Shown here piece after piece: positions 1 through 15,300 of a stretch of DNA of 64,000 nucleotides. Positions within the stretch are counted from its first letter, which is position 1, and each line of letters opens with the position of its first letter. A program made the position numbers and the translations under genes. A model generated the notes under the pieces. It worked only from the letters and a program-made list of their open reading frames with translations. It was not told the DNA's origin and ran no database searches. The stretch comes from Saxidomus purpurata (taxonomy: Eukaryota > Mollusca > Bivalvia > Venerida > Veneridae), in NCBI GenBank assembly GCA_022818135.1, contig JAFMSR010000007.1, positions 4,915,224-4,979,223 of the forward strand. The letters are read 5' to 3'.

Positions 1-17
1 AAAGTTATTATTTACAG

Positions 18-83
18 AGGACGTGTTGGTGTTCTCTGAGGAAAAGATTGAGGTTGTGGTTTATTTTAGATACAGGGTCAGTG
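18..83 (+). other. Possible upstream exon (weak)
   Basis: An acceptor-like 'atttacag' is followed by an open frame with a hydrophobic beta-like stretch (residues VLVFSEE then EVVVYFRY). A donor at 'gtgacc' would give the phase needed by the next exon, but a better-looking donor 'gtcagt' at position 77 gives the wrong phase. I am unsure that this is coding. Confidence 0.25.
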
Positions 84-223
84 ACCGGATAACATGCATT
101 ACTTTACACGAAAGACATAAATTAAATCTTAAAATATTGTGTAGTTCGATTGTTGTATTATATAATACAAATCATAGTATGCATGACACGTAAACAAATA
201 AACATTTATTTAACTACTTGTAG

Positions 224-335
224 GTTCCCCCAAACTAGCGAGATGTTTCAAAGACTTGACATTCGTCATTAAAAGTCTTCCAGATGACACTCTAACAGAG
301 GTCGCCAATCACTACTTTCTTCAAACAAAGTCATT
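224..335 (+). CDS. Exon 1: lipid-transfer-protein superhelix
   Basis: Flanked by 'cttgtag' and 'gtaagc'. Reads as helical sequence with the phrases SLPDDTLTEVANHYF and QTKS, which fit a helix pair of the vitellogenin / MTP superhelical domain. Starts in phase 1 and ends in phase 2; codon completed in exon 2. Confidence 0.8.
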
Positions 336-3300
336 GTAAGCTTTTAATTTCATATCACAATATAATCCTTAATTATGCATTTATTGCTTAACTCATTTAT
401 GACTAGATGCAAATTAAGTATTTCATTCATGTTGTTATATTATTATCATTATTATTATTATGATATTTGCAAAAAATACATTTTTGTCTTTAACAAATGT
501 TCTTGCAAAAGTTTGATAATGATATTTGATATTTATTCCTTTCAGTGTTCGCAAAAACAGATCAGAAAGGAATGCTGTGACAGACGCCTTCGGAGCAATT
601 GGTGATATAAGAAGTCAGAAGCTTATACTGAGCAAAATACTTCTTAGAATTCCTAAAGACGAGCAACTCATTGAACGGATTCTCAGCTCTTTTGTCGTTT
701 TGGACCATGAACCAATATCGGTAACACTGAAGTGTTGTAATTAGACCAATAGCAATAAAATTAACAAACTGACAGACAGATAATTTCTTGCATATCGGAT
801 CGGAATTTCTTGCATATCGGATCGGAATTTCTTGCATATCGGATCGGCATTTCCGGTGATTTTACTTATGTCGGAAAAATCAGTCAGACGACTCTCGTGA
901 ATTACTTATGACGTAACATTATAAACATTGTGACGTCACTTTCACAAATACAACGTTTGAATATCGTTTATTTTTATAAGATAATGCATCATTTTGATGA
1001 GTTTGCATTTGAAATGTAGTGGTATGCAAGAAAAAGTTTCTATCATGAGACATTTGGTTCAGATGGAAATACCCGTCACCTCGGGTAACCAGGGGCGTAG
1101 CTTGAAAAAAAATGGAAGTGTAGGCACTTATTTTGTAGGGGGGTTCGGGATGCTCCCCCGAAACATTTTAAATCCCGTATCGCCGCAGCTGCATTCTGAC
1201 ATATCCTGGGGTATATTTTAGTGGAAAATAAAGAGACTAAGTTTATGAATTTGGTCACACTGAAAATCAGTTATCTTTAAACTCATGCCCTCATAAAACA
1301 CAAGCACTTATCAAAATAAAAACAATTAGATTTAAAAAGTTTCGTACTTTATTTAGAAACCTTGTTTTGGAATGCATAAAACGTCCATTGCCTTGCACAC
1401 TTTTGCATTTCCACAGGCTTAAAGTTTTAAGTCACTATCATTACTGTGAACATGTACAGTTGGGGGAGGGGGCGGGGGTTCTGCATCTGAAAGAAGTCTC
1501 ACCAAAGGAAATCCATGAAGGCGTGAGCATTCTAATTGTCCTCCATATTCAGCTGTAAAGAAATAGGCTGCTGAATTCATACAGCAATAAATGATAAAAT
1601 AGTATATTGCTAATACTATAGTCCCTCCAGTTCGTTTTTTCTGATGTCTTTCACGTGAACAAACTTTTGGCAAGATAGGTTCTGTTAATGATGAGATGCC
1701 AGACAAACAATTGAGTAGGCTTTTGAGACTTTTCAGCGAAACCTAGAAAATGTCTCGTGAGAATTGTGACGCAGGATTTGAAATGGGCCCAACGTTCAAA
1801 GTTGAAACATCTAAGGGGCCCTAAGACTCTTACACGTGTATTTAAAAGTCTGGTTAAACTACACACTTCCGCGTGCGTGCATCAATGAATTTCAAAGCCA
1901 ACTTTCAGTCGACTTCAAATAAATGAATTGAATTGAATGTTTGCCTTCAAGTTGATTAAATCTTGACTGACTGTTCAAAAGCCACTCATTAAGCTACGGA
2001 TGATATTTTCTTCATCAGACTAAAATTAACCAAAAAACATGAATGAAGTCGCGATTCAACCAAATTGAAAATGCTTGGCAATAGTTATTCATTTGAAAAA
2101 GAACCTCGGTGAGTCATGCAAGTATGATGTTCTCTATACATTTCACATACTATAAGTTTGTGAGAAACTTTTGACTAAAAGGAATTAATCGTGCGAATAT
2201 AATTCAAATTAGCAATGCATTTGCATATAGAAAGATTTGCCAAATTGAAGACGAATGTGGTTATTATGATAATTAATCCGGATATGTATGAAATTTGCAT
2301 ACAGCGTACTTTCACCTACAACACCGCCCTAAAGTAGCACAATATGCACAGTTTCATCTCTGCCCGGGAATGATCGATCCATCATTACTCAAGACATTTA
2401 ACAGGACCAGATAAACGGCAAAAAATAAAATAAAGTATATTAAGTCTCAAACTGAAATTGTAATGCACGTTTTAACTGTTGACACGCATTTTTATTAAGT
2501 ATGTTAAAGAAAATGCGTAGATCACCTATAACATATTCATAGTAGAGACTTTTATACATCCCATAAGCCACCCACCTTGCACAGTATACCTCTGTTGTTT
2601 AAATTACTTCAGAACTATCCGAAACATATCAGAATTAGACATATAGAATTGGTTTAACATATGATATCCTTTATCAGGCATTTTTGCTACAAGTATTCTA
2701 AAGAACGGAAACAGAAGATAAGCATTTTGCAATAGAGTAAATATAGTTATTTTGCTATAAACAAATTCCTGATATTTTAACAGAAATGGACTATATCATA
2801 ACAAGACAAATGTCCATAAATTTTGATACAGTAGTGAGACTTAGCAACATTTAAATACATTCACAAATAGAAAATGCGATACTTATAAGATACTTGTGTG
2901 TGACAGCTTTTTTCAGTATTTGCGGCCATCTTGGCAGCCATCTTAGATTGTAGAGTTTCCCAGGCAGGAACTTTTGGGACTTTTGTTTTGTGGATATAAC
3001 AGACATTGAACTTTCAGAAAGCAAAAGTTTCATTTCTATATGAATTTTGTCTGTTTTAGCATATTTTAAGGCTCATAAGTCTTGACTATTAAGAGTTTAA
3101 AGGTATAGGAATCCTGTATACTGTTATGCACATATTCGTTTCCAGACTGTAACTTTGTTATGCATTGAAGGCTTTAGAAATAACGACGTGCTGCGTACAA
3201 ATCGTTTGAAACGTGCATTACAAGTAAAACATTTTTCTCGAAGTCTATAACTATAGTTCTAACAATGTTAAAAGTAGTCAGATGATTGTATTTTTTATAG

Positions 3301-6300
3301 ATCGTGAAAATCAATGTAATTTCAATCCGAGTATGTTTCAGTTAAAACACATTGCGTCACGAATTTCGTGAAAAGCAGAGCAAAAACTAGAACTGCCAAT
3401 TCCAGGGGATCATGAATGGTCGTATCTTATACCGGGTATTAACAAATTGAATTCGAGATCTCAAAAAACTTGTATTGAACGAAGTCCTACTTCCGGTTGC
3501 TTTTGCAACTGTATCTCATCGAAATATTTCTTAAAACCATTGATTTTGTAAATAAAGTATTATTACAATAACAAAATACATGTAGTTCGCTTTTGTACAG
3601 GTTCACAATAATGGTAAGACCCATATTCTCCCTACCCCAATCATCATCATTGCGTATTTGGCATTTTAATATTTTTCTTTTATTTTTTGAAAAGTTTAGG
3701 CACGTGCCTACAGTGCCTATAGGAAGCTACGCCCCTGGAACTGTTTTGCCAGAACTTGGCAGAGCCCAGAAACTATTATTCCGATGATTTAACCCGTGCC
3801 GGAAAAATCAGTCTGGCACCCATCCTATGCCGGACGACTCTCGTGTATTACTTGTGACGTAACGTAATAAACATTTTGACGTCACTTTCACAAACACCAC
3901 GTTTGAATACCGTTTGTTTTTTTACAAAAATGCATCATTTTGACAAGATTGCATTTAGAAATCTACTTAAGGAAGTGCAAGACATTATGCAAGAATAAAT
4001 TTCTATTATGAGACATTTAGTTCAGAGTGAAATATCCGTCACCTCGGGTAACTGTTTTGCGGAGCCTCGTTCCCGCCAAAACTGTTACCCTTGGACCGCA
4101 TGCTCATGACAAAAACTATTAGTAAACCGAAAAAGGCTTACAAACCACATTTTGTACATACATATGCATGTATTCCAGTACAGATTTACCTTATATTTGT
4201 TTTGCTACAATTTTTATACAGAGTATACGAAGCACAGCTGTTTAAAGCAAACACATAAAATATGTATTAAGGATGCGCTACCTAAAACTGATCAAATCAA
4301 ACAGTTGATAAGCATAAATAATAAAATATGTGCAAATAGTATTACTTAACCCAAATGTTTAAGCTATACATTCCAGTTATCATATGTTGCAGTATCGTAA
4401 AAAAATCTATTTAAGTTGTTGAAAAATTAATGGGCGGAAGGCGTTATATTACAGATAGTCTTTATGCATATCATTTTTGGTAGAATGAGGCAGGTTGTTC
4501 TTTAAAATTGTGATAACTCAACATTTTACATTCATTGAACACAATATTTATGTTTGGAGAATATGATCAGCTAGATGTAGGGAGTACCCCTTGAAAGACT
4601 ACATTATTTTCGTTGTAGGCCGTGACTGAGGTCGTTACAAAGATGTGTCTAGCCGGCAAAGTTAAAGAGGGCATTAAGGTCAGCAAAGAATTGCAACAAA
4701 TGTCGTGTCTTACGTTTGGTGGGATGTTGAAAAGCATTAAAAAATATGGGAAAGCTGAGCGCGCTGGAACTTTGATTGGGCATATTCATACAAAACTTGG
4801 AATGCATGGTAAACAAATCGTCCTTAGGAATAATATGTTTTCTTAGCAACGAGTCGAATAGGGAATTTCAGGTCCCTGACTTCAGGCGACTTATAGAATA
4901 TATTTATGCCTTTAGGCTTATTTGATTTATTGCATGTATGACGTTTTCTTATTTTTAGCTCACCTGACCATGAACTTTTAGGATGGTTGAATGTCCAGCG
5001 TCCGTCCGTCGGTACGTCTGTCGTTCACATTTGCTTCAAATGACATCTTCCCTGAAACCAATAGGGCAATGTTAATGAAACTTTGTAGAAATGTTTCTTG
5101 CAAAATTGTTCAAAGAATTCCATTCCATGCAGAACTCTGGTTGCTATAGAAACAAATAGGACAAAATAAAAGAATCTTCTTCTCTAAAACTGCAAGGCAA
5201 GGAGCTTAGATATTTGGCATGTAGCATTGTCTAATGGGTCTCTACCAAAATTGTTCAGATCGTTACCACAGGGTCCAAATTGACCCCGCCCTTGGGGCCA
5301 CTTGATTTTACATATGTTTCTATAGAAAAAATCTACTCTTTAACCACAATGTCTATAATTTAGATATATGGCATGTAGCAATGCCTAATGGACCTCTACC
5401 AAGATTGTTCAAATCATTATCCCCTCGTCAAAATTGACCCCGACCTAGTGGTCACTTGAAGTTTCTATAGAAAAAACTAAAAAATCTTCTACTCTGAAAC
5501 CATGAGGCCATCAGCTTAGATATTTGGCATATAGCATTTCTTAGTAGACGTCTATTAAAATGTTTTCAAAATCATGTCTCCCGGGTCCAAATTGACCTCG
5601 CCTGGGGGTCATTTAATTAAACATATGTTTTTGTATAAAAAATACTTTTGTTTCTCTGAAACCACAAAGCCCAGAGGTAGGATATTTGGCATGAAGCATT
5701 GCCTAGTGGACCTCTACCGAAATTGTTCAACTCATGATTTCCGGTTCAAAATTGACCCGCCCGGGCTCTTTTGATTTTTTATAGTTTATTTCGGAAAATG
5801 TTGTCTTCTTTAAAACCACAAGATACATAGTTAAGAAATTTGTCGTGTAATATTGTTTAGTAGACCTATATCAAATGTGTTTAAATTGTGCCCCTGGCGT
5901 CAAAATTGACCTTACCAAAGGTTCACTGGTTTCTTTATAGACTTACTTTCTCTGAAACCACAAGGCCCAGAGTTTAGATAGTTGGCATGTAGCATTGCCT
6001 AGTAGACATGCGGGTACATTATTCAAATCTTGCCCTGGGGTTGTTGGTTCTGGCCGAGGGGTCACTTCTTTATTGCAGGAAAACATTTAAAAATCTTCTT
6101 CTCCAAAACCACAAGGCCTACAGGTTAGACATTAAGTATGTAGCATTGTCTTGTGGACCCATACCAAATCTTTTCAATGAGGTCAATAGTGGCCCCGCCC
6201 GGGTGGTTACTTTTTCTACATATACCTATTTAATAACCTTAGATACTTTTCTTTTCCAAAATCACAATGTATAGAGCTTGGATATTTTGTATGCAGCATT

Positions 6301-9300
6301 GTCTTGTGGATCTCTACCAAGTTTGTTCAGATCATTCCCCTGAGTCAAAATTGACCCCGCCCTTGGGGTCCCTAATCTGTATATAGAATTAAGGGCTGTA
6401 TATCTAGTTTCCCATGAATTCCTACAGCAACAAGGGACTTACCTAGAAACCAGTTACTTTCTTAGTACCGAGTGACTTCCTTAGCAACCAGTTACTTCCA
6501 TAGCGACCAGTGATTTTCCTAAGCATCGACTGTCCCTAGCAACCACTGACTTCCTTAGTAACCATTGACTTCCTTAGCAACAACCTAGTCTTCTAACAAT
6601 CAGTGAGTTCAGCTAGTAACCAATGACTTTCTAAGCAGCCAAAGACTTCCCCTAGGAGCACTTGACTTTCTTAGCAATCATTGACTTCCTTAGCAACAAC
6701 TTCGTCCCGTAGGAACAAATCACTTTTTTTTTTCAACCTTTGAATTCCTTAGCAACAACTTTGTCTGATAGATATCAATGACTTCCTTAGCAACCAGTGA
6801 GCGAGTACCCCTAACAACCAATGATTTTGTTTGCAACCAATGACTTCCTTAGCAACCACTGACTCCGCCTTGCGACAAATGACTTCCTTAGCAACCATTG
6901 ACTGCCTTAGCAACATCTTAGTCTCGTAAGTACCAGTGACCTGCCGCACGAACTAGTGACTTCCTAAGCAACCATAGAATTCCTTAGCAACAACATAGTC
7001 CTCAAGCAACCAGTGAGTTTCCCTAGCAATTATTGACCTCCTTGGAAACAAGTGACTTTCTTAGCAACCATTGACTTTCTGTGAACCATTGATTTCCTTA
7101 GCAACATCTTAGTCCAGTAGTAACCAGTGATTTCCTTCGCAATCGTTTGCATCCTCTTGCCACCCGTGACTTCCTTCGCATCCTTTGAAGTCCCTCGCAA
7201 CTAGCAGCAGTTGATCTTTTTGGCACTCACTGACTTCCTGTAGTTACCAGTGATTTCTTTATCAGCCATTGACTGCTCCTGGCAGCTGGTGACTTTTAGC
7301 GACCAATTTTCTTTTGAAACCAGTGACTTTCTCTTGTAACCGGTGCTTTTTTTAGCAAAGTAAAACTTCCTTCAGCAAGAGGTGACGTCCTCCAGAGTCT
7401 GGGTATCATGTGATCGATATAGGGCCAGCAAGACCCCCTTGTTTGCACTTTTCGGAAGTACTACCTTTTTTTATTTACGAGTAATATCAAAGATACAGTA
7501 TGTTCCTTGTTCACTGTTTTGGTATCCGATTTGAATATTTTTATTCTTCATTGTATTTGTTGTCGGTGATTCCTGCATTTGATCATGTGAAAGGATTATT
7601 TTGGATTGTTTTACAATTATTCGTAAGGTAGTGTTTCTAATATAAAAGGGAACAGCGCCTACGTTTGGTTTTGATTGCCGGTCATGAGTCGTCCTACCTC
7701 TATCATAATTGCTTGCCCGTGTATTCATGATACAAGTGTTTACACAAACGTATGCCACGTATTTGATCAGCCTAAACTAAGTAAGCAGACGCATGTCCCG
7801 CTTCTTGTAGGAGCATTACAGTAAGGCAGGTATATATTGTACCAATGTTGGTTCTATTCACTAGAAAGGGACATGTGTAAAATATATCAAAGTTTGCGAA
7901 AACGCGCTATTTAAGCAGTTGAATAGTTCATTCGTCTCTGGTAAAAAATCAAGTTTAATTCAATAAACATTTAGGTAGAATTAATTTCAAAACTGTTTCG
8001 CTATTTCATACATTTTCTTTCAAGTTTCGTTTATATACTGTAAAAACTGAGTGTACGTGTCGTTCACATATGATATACATTGAGGAAGCTTTAAAAATAA
8101 TGTTATAAAATAAATTCCAGTACTAAATCATTGGTATTTTATCCTGACCCTACATCAGATCAATGTCTAAATATAGACCGGCTTGGAGAATTCAGTTTCT
8201 ATTTTTAGTACTTGACCTTCTAATTTATTTTCCGAAAATAAAACCATAATATCTATATTTAGATCAGACTTTCCTAATGATTGATATGCAAGTGCGCACA
8301 ATGAAAATATTTGATAGTTATGTACAAACATGATTATTGTTTGTTTAATTAATCAACATTTGTTTGAAAATAAAGTGTCAAAATTAAAGTTTTACATCAA
8401 ACTGATTGTACATGTGTCACGTGTATCGAGTGGTCTACACTATGATATTTTCTGATCTATGATATTCTGAAGCGTTTAACTTATATCAAACGGATTATAT
8501 AATTTTCCTTAGCTATCTGCTATTGATTAGTCTACAAAATATATTAAGTTTTCCTCAAGCTCCTTAGCTTATGATTAGTTGTACCAATGATTGTAAACAG
8601 TAATCAACATTATTCAAGGCCTTTGCATATACATACATTGTATTAAACTTTATATATACGGGATCTGATACCTCTGCAAGTATGAGCCGAAGCTGCAAGT
8701 ACGAGAATATATTCTTTCCCAAGTAAAGTTACAATGTCCTACCGTTCCAACCTAAGTCCCTACTATGTATCAAACCTATATCCTAAACCTCTTGTCTCAA
8801 CCTGGTCACAAGTCAATGTTCGAAACAATACTCTGAACCTGGTCACAAGCCAGTGTTCGAAACTATAATCTAAACCATCAGCTTATACCACGACCCGAAC
8901 ATATAGTTTAATACAGACTTCAGGCGGACCCTGCAAGTATGAGCCGAAGCTGCAAATATGAGGGAACCTCGCCTGTATTTACTATGTCAAAGTCCTGGTA
9001 ATAATTATGATGTAATTATTTCTCAATCATCTTCTTGATGTGCTTTCCCTAGCTCTGCTACAGATCTCCCAGAAAATTATGCGCAACAGCTTTATATACC
9101 GGCTAGTTATACGGATATATTTGGACTTCTACACAGGTTTTACTGTGCATACCTTATTTAATAAGCGTCTGTCAACTGTATCTCCGGATACGATTTTACC
9201 TGGTTGTACTTATACCGGCAGATTGTCATGTACAGCGAAGGAAGATTATCATTTTCTGGTAATATTCAACTATAAATAACTTATATTTTTAACGTTTTTG

Positions 9301-12300
9301 GACTTTAACAAGCCTTCAAAATTTGATCAGATTTCGTATTAATCAGACGATTAAAACTTTTAATTTACCTAAAGATCTACTTATTTCACGACACATGAAA
9401 AGAGATTTATATCTTTGATTTTATCGCACAATATTAATTAGCGTAGAAAAAACATTCCAATGGTTGTTGTAGGGCACACTCTAATTCTGGTACAAAGACT
9501 ATGGAAGGTAATCACCTTCCAAAAACCAGTCCGGTTTTAGTATTAACGGTATTTGATAACATAATTTGTTTTTACAAATGGTTGTCTTATAATCAAGTCA
9601 ATGCTTCTAAGCATTATATTACGCATGTATCGAACTGTTGTTGAGATTACACAGGAAGAATTTGAAATATTCTCTGATTTAAGATCCATGGCTGTACAGA
9701 CGACGCAGAGCAACGATGACAGAAGAAGAATCTATCCAGTATGATCTTGACAAAGTTATATTGCTAGATACTCTTGGTAATGCAGGTTTAAAATACTCCT
9801 ACGAGTACATCATTTCACATATAAACTCGACCAATTCCCAGTGGATAAAACGTGCAGGTGTTCATGCACTTCGATCATTTCATGATATGAAGGTAGGAAC
9901 ACTTACCGTTCAATATAGTTACCATTTTTTCATATTTTCAATAATAGTACTAATAGTATTTTTCCATAATGTATTGTGAGCTTATACTTACATACACCGG
10001 TAATATACCGGTACTAGTATGATGGTTTATATGTAATTCAATTTCATGTTCTCACTGCAACTTTACGTCAAAATGATAGAGCATTGATCTTTTATAATGA
10101 TGGTTAATTATTAGCGATCTAAGAATCTCGATAAGAAAACTGTGATAATTTAGGATCATGAATGTTTGTTGAAACCACTTGAAACTGTACTGAGATGCAA
10201 GTCATCTTCAACATGTTCTCCTTGACAATTTGAACTGTTTGTAATAGTCATATTTACTTTTCAGATCCGTTATATAAACAAGCATTTATTATTATGTTAA
10301 AATTAGGCTCGGGTTGCTTCTAATACATTTTACGACAAAAGTACAGCAAATGTCAACACTGGAAGACTGATTAGCATTTTATTTTAATTATGCAGTTCAA
10401 TAATTGTTTAAACTTAAAATACTGTTAAAACGATATTGTAGAAGCAGAAGCTACTGGAAACGTCTACATTTAATGCGAATAATGTTGTTTTGAATGTCTT
10501 AACATTTACAGACATTGGAGGAGTTACACTGGACCGCTCACTATGATGAACACGAGACTGTGAGATATGAAGCAAAGCTGCAGCTTGAAGCTCATCCACT
10601 TTCAAATTCTGAAATGATGAAACAACTTTTTGATTCACATAGCATCAACAAAAGGTCGTTGCTTAGCGACCCTTTATTTGAATTCCATCTAGCAGCTCCA
10701 GGTATTGACTGGAGAAAGGATATAGGAGGAGAATCTATTGGTGCATCCTTAGGATTGATTATGCAAAACTTGCTTGACCTTCATATCGGTAAGGTTTGAA
10801 ATTGATTTGAATAGACAAATAAATGCATGTTCCAGAAAAAGTACAACGTAATATGTAAATGTGATTATGATTTATCATGTTTGTCATTTCACTATATTTA
10901 TTGTTAAGTCTATTTTACAAGTCCACACGGCGATGTGCTGAATGCCATAATTTTTTTTTTAATAAACTAGTTTTAGTATTTGTAGTTTTGTCAATGATAT
11001 AATCTAATGTACTAACATTGTAGCTCACCAACTTGTTAATGGCATTATTTACAAACGTCACAGACAAAATGATTTTTTGAAAACGGCAAGTAAATCTGTT
11101 AAAAGTCTAGTAATACATGAACATTTTAGCTCTCCTCTCCGGTCAACTACTCATTAATGTACAAGACGAAGCATATGCAAAAGTGCACGTTGGTTTTATG
11201 AATTTGAACTTCGACTTCTACGTTGCTAGAATTTGCTTTAAAGGAGGTACACAATACAATATGAACATACTTCAGGTAAGATATACTTTGTAGAATATAT
11301 GCTTTATACTTTTTTAGAAGGTAAAAACCTTTAAAATGCAGAAGAATATAGCATTTAATCATATAACTTAAATGTAATCTTCTTTCAGCTACTTAGATTA
11401 TATCATGTATGTGAATATGTCAGTAATAAATTTTATAAGCAAGATAGTTTTATGTATTAACTACATTTATACAAGCTATTCAAATCTTGTAGGACCTTGA
11501 CTTAAAACTAATAAAACAATTAGTGACGGAATTTGGAAAAGTAGTCAAAAGTGTGACTGGTGCCATTCGGAATGGAGTAGAAGCGTTCAAAGCAATATTA
11601 AACGCAGACTTTTCCCTGAAAGACATTGTCGAAGACTTTGTCGGATCATTTGAAGCACTAGCGGAAAAGGTATTAGAATATTACTTTATAACTTAAAAAT
11701 ACGATATGCGTCTTCTTTGTCGTTGTTATTGATCAAAATTCTTGATCTTTCTTGTAATTCAGGCAATAGAAACCACAACTTTTATATTCCACTCTTCATG
11801 AAATATCATTTAGATGACTTATCTATTGTAAATTCCGTATTCAAAACGTTTAGTTGCTTCCTTAAGTGCTATACCTAACTGTCAGTAATAGCTAGTAAAG
11901 TTATTAAGACAGTAATCTTTAATACAAGTAAAAATGAGTTTGCGTTATCTTTATTTGTATTGTAACATATATTGTATTGAAAATCCAATAGTTTATGTGC
12001 CATATGTTCTATTTTGCGACAGCGTTGCTTTGACAGAAATATCAAAAATAGTTCGAGTTCTTACAAAGTTCTTAACTGACGTAAATCATAATTTGACTGT
12101 TGTTGTGATACTTTACTTTTTATGACAAATAATCATGCAATTGCTAAAATGAACATGCCATACGTGTATAAATATAATTACGGTAACACTGTTTGTTTCT
12201 ATACACAGGCCGTTAGTTTATCTAGTACTGCATATACTGCGTTGGATAGATTTTCAGCTCTCAATGTACAAAGTGTTCCCGAACTACACATCCCAGTGCA

Positions 12301-15300
12301 AAAATATACAGAGGCTATTGTAGGATTGTATGAACGTATAACAGAAGACGTTATGAGCTTTTATAATGTATGTTATGTCGTAATAACCATCATATATTTC
12401 GCTTACTCCGGAAAAAAAATAAATTTGCAATTTCATGTACGAATGTACGAAATAAAGCAGCCAGAACCTTCGATGTATAAGATATGTTGTTTGTATTTTT
12501 ATTGCATGGTTATGTCATTACCTTTAGAAGTCATTTTAATATAAATCTGAAATTTATTAAGTCATGGTGAACATAACGAGTCATGACGCTTACATTCCCA
12601 TTTTTGTCAATTAGGTTCATAAATCATACGTAACATCTTTTCTGAACTATAAATATTTTTTTAAATGTAATTAGTGCTTTTTACATCAGACACATTTTAG
12701 GTTTGATAAGTAGAACAATTTACATATATTTATACTCACAACCTTTGATTACTGTGGCTTTCTTATCTTTATCTTTGTAACAGTCGATTGTTGAAGCAGT
12801 CAACATAATCATACCACAAGCTGCTGAACAGATTTTTGAAGCCATTCAGGATATAATCAGGGGCTTCATGAATATTTTCAAAGACTGGAAGACCTCCCTC
12901 TTCGGTATTGGAAAGGCAGTCCTCTTGTACGTATTTTTAGACGGAAATTAAGTATCTTTTCTGCGAAATAACATATATTCTAAAGACAAGTTGAGATGAG
13001 CAAAACAGATATTACCTCTAAATACTTAACATTTGATCTGAAATTATTATACACTTGCATTTGTTTTCAAAGAAAAATATATTATTAAAGTTTACTAATA
13101 AATTATAATCATATCAATATATGAAAGAAAATGTTTAATTATCGTAATTTTTTAGAAGCTGAATACCAAATTGATTTACTGAGTGTCAATTATATTACTT
13201 GACGGTTTGGAAAATAAAAGGCGTTTTTTACCATCTTATTGTTTGATGACGGCCATTGTTGGGTTTACCGATTTCGATAAAAAACTAAAGAAATTGAATA
13301 TAATTAAGCACGTAAATTAGCATAATTATCAGCTATTCCTATGTGGTTGACAAGGTTGAGAGCAAATTAAGATTGTATGATGATCGCAATTGACTGCGTT
13401 TATAATTATGATGATCTAGTGACTAATTTCTGCCTTAGTTATATTGTCTAGTGAATATATTTCATTGCACTAAATGAATTAAAATAGCTAGGGGCTTAAT
13501 GATTTCGAAATCCATTTCATCTTGTCGTAATGTTTCGACAAGATCAACAAGTTGATCATTCTATATGATTAATGTTTAGATAGAAAAAAGGTCTTACTGG
13601 TTGAGAGTTTTTTGTTCTTACCCGATACCTACAAGACGTCTGTAAAATTTTTATCGGACAATTGGACTCTAAAACTCATGTTCTTATCGAACCAAAGCCG
13701 TTTCATTGTTGTATTTGTCTCGCCATTTTCATCCTTGTAAATCCTGCAATTGGCCATTTATGGCCTACAAGACTATTTGAAAATAAACTTATCAAACTTA
13801 TGTAGCAACGTCAGGTCAATTATCGTGGTTATTTACAACTTTAATTCAATTGATAAATGTGGGCAAAATGGCATTACTGGACTTGACGGTGGTGATGTTT
13901 TACATTTATTGATTAATATAACTGATTCCGGGTTTCCGATTTTCGATAAAACTACAAAGATAATTAAGCCTATTAGCCAGCTAATTAATCCATGATTTAA
14001 CAGCCGTTCTTATAAGGTGGACAATTATCTATAGAGCAACTTGTAATGAGCAAATTTAATATAGGTCCTGGGAAAATTCCTGCCGTAGTGAAATGTCTAG
14101 TGAATTATTGCGTATTGTACAGTGCTTTTAAAAATCTCCACACTACCTTGGTTATGGAGTAGATAACTTGTTGTTGCCGACTTGAAATTAAAAAACGTCT
14201 TATTGGTTCTGATAAGAAAGTCGTTTCCTTGGACAATGAATCTTCTAGTATTGCTACCATCTGGCAAACACGGTTAAATACACACTATCCGTCTCTACAT
14301 TTTTTGAAATGCTGAAATGAATTTAAAACCCTTGATGGTAAGTCAAACCGAATTTTATTAAAGATCTCCGTACATTTATAGCAGACATGGTAAATAACAT
14401 TGTGACTTTCTAGCTCATAAAATAGACTTGACGTTGAAATGTTTACTAGTTATTACAGAGTTATTAATGAGAAGCCTGTTAACTGAACTTGTTTTGAAGA
14501 TAGTGTTTTAACATTTAAGCTTTTCCAGCTAATTTTGCCCTAATTAAACATTTCTTACTTCAATTATCGCATAGCCAGCAAAAGCCAATTTAATCTATTC
14601 GAGGTTGGTAACGTAACGTTAAAACGTGAAGGAATTTGCCTTGTTTTTGAATAACGTTTCCCGCGGAAAAATTATTTTATAGTATACCCAAATCAAAGCT
14701 TGTTCTTAATCTTCCACATGCTAAACAATAAATGGCAAACAATGTAAATGCACACTATCCTTTTTATTTATTTAGGATTTGGACACACGTTAAGCAGCTA
14801 ATTAGTACAAAGAATGACATTAAAGAGCACACGTGAAATTATAGCAGATAGTAAGTAGACCAACTATCTTTTTCAATTAACCGATTGTACTTTAATTTCT
14901 CAAATAACCTTGACATTTTGCCTATTGAAAGAAATGGGTTACGAACGGCCATTGCCAATACACAGTTATTACTTGCAAAGTGTAAACAGTGAAGTTATTC
15001 TATTCAACAGCACAGTACACAAAGAATGATAAAGTATCATTATCTTTCAGGTTCTTATATGTAGAGCTTTTACAGAAAGTTCTCAACAATATACCGAAAC
15101 TATTAGTGCTTACTGAATATTTCGAAGAAATGGGATTATTCTGAAACTGATCGATTATAGGCTATTCAAAGTATAAAGTATAAGAATAAATTCTTGATTT
15201 TCCTTAAATGCCTCAAGCTTTATGTGAAGGTCATATAAGAACGAAAACTATATCGTTATTCCAGATAAGCACAGTGAAGATGCCACTCTTAATGATTCTT

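Noticed and set aside
6430..7385. Regular short repeats resembling a CRISPR array
   Set aside because: The units are contiguous and imperfect, without unique spacers, in an animal intron; this is a minisatellite.
9040..9279. Longer open frame over exon 4
   Set aside because: Its frame cannot join exon 3 and exon 5; the 73-base exon in another frame gives LGMHD and the Arg run expected of the family.
12122..12544. A 140-codon open frame taken as a single small gene
   Set aside because: Only its middle (exon 9, 12209-12367) has helical, phase-matched coding sequence; both flanks are AT-rich intron with good splice sites at the borders.
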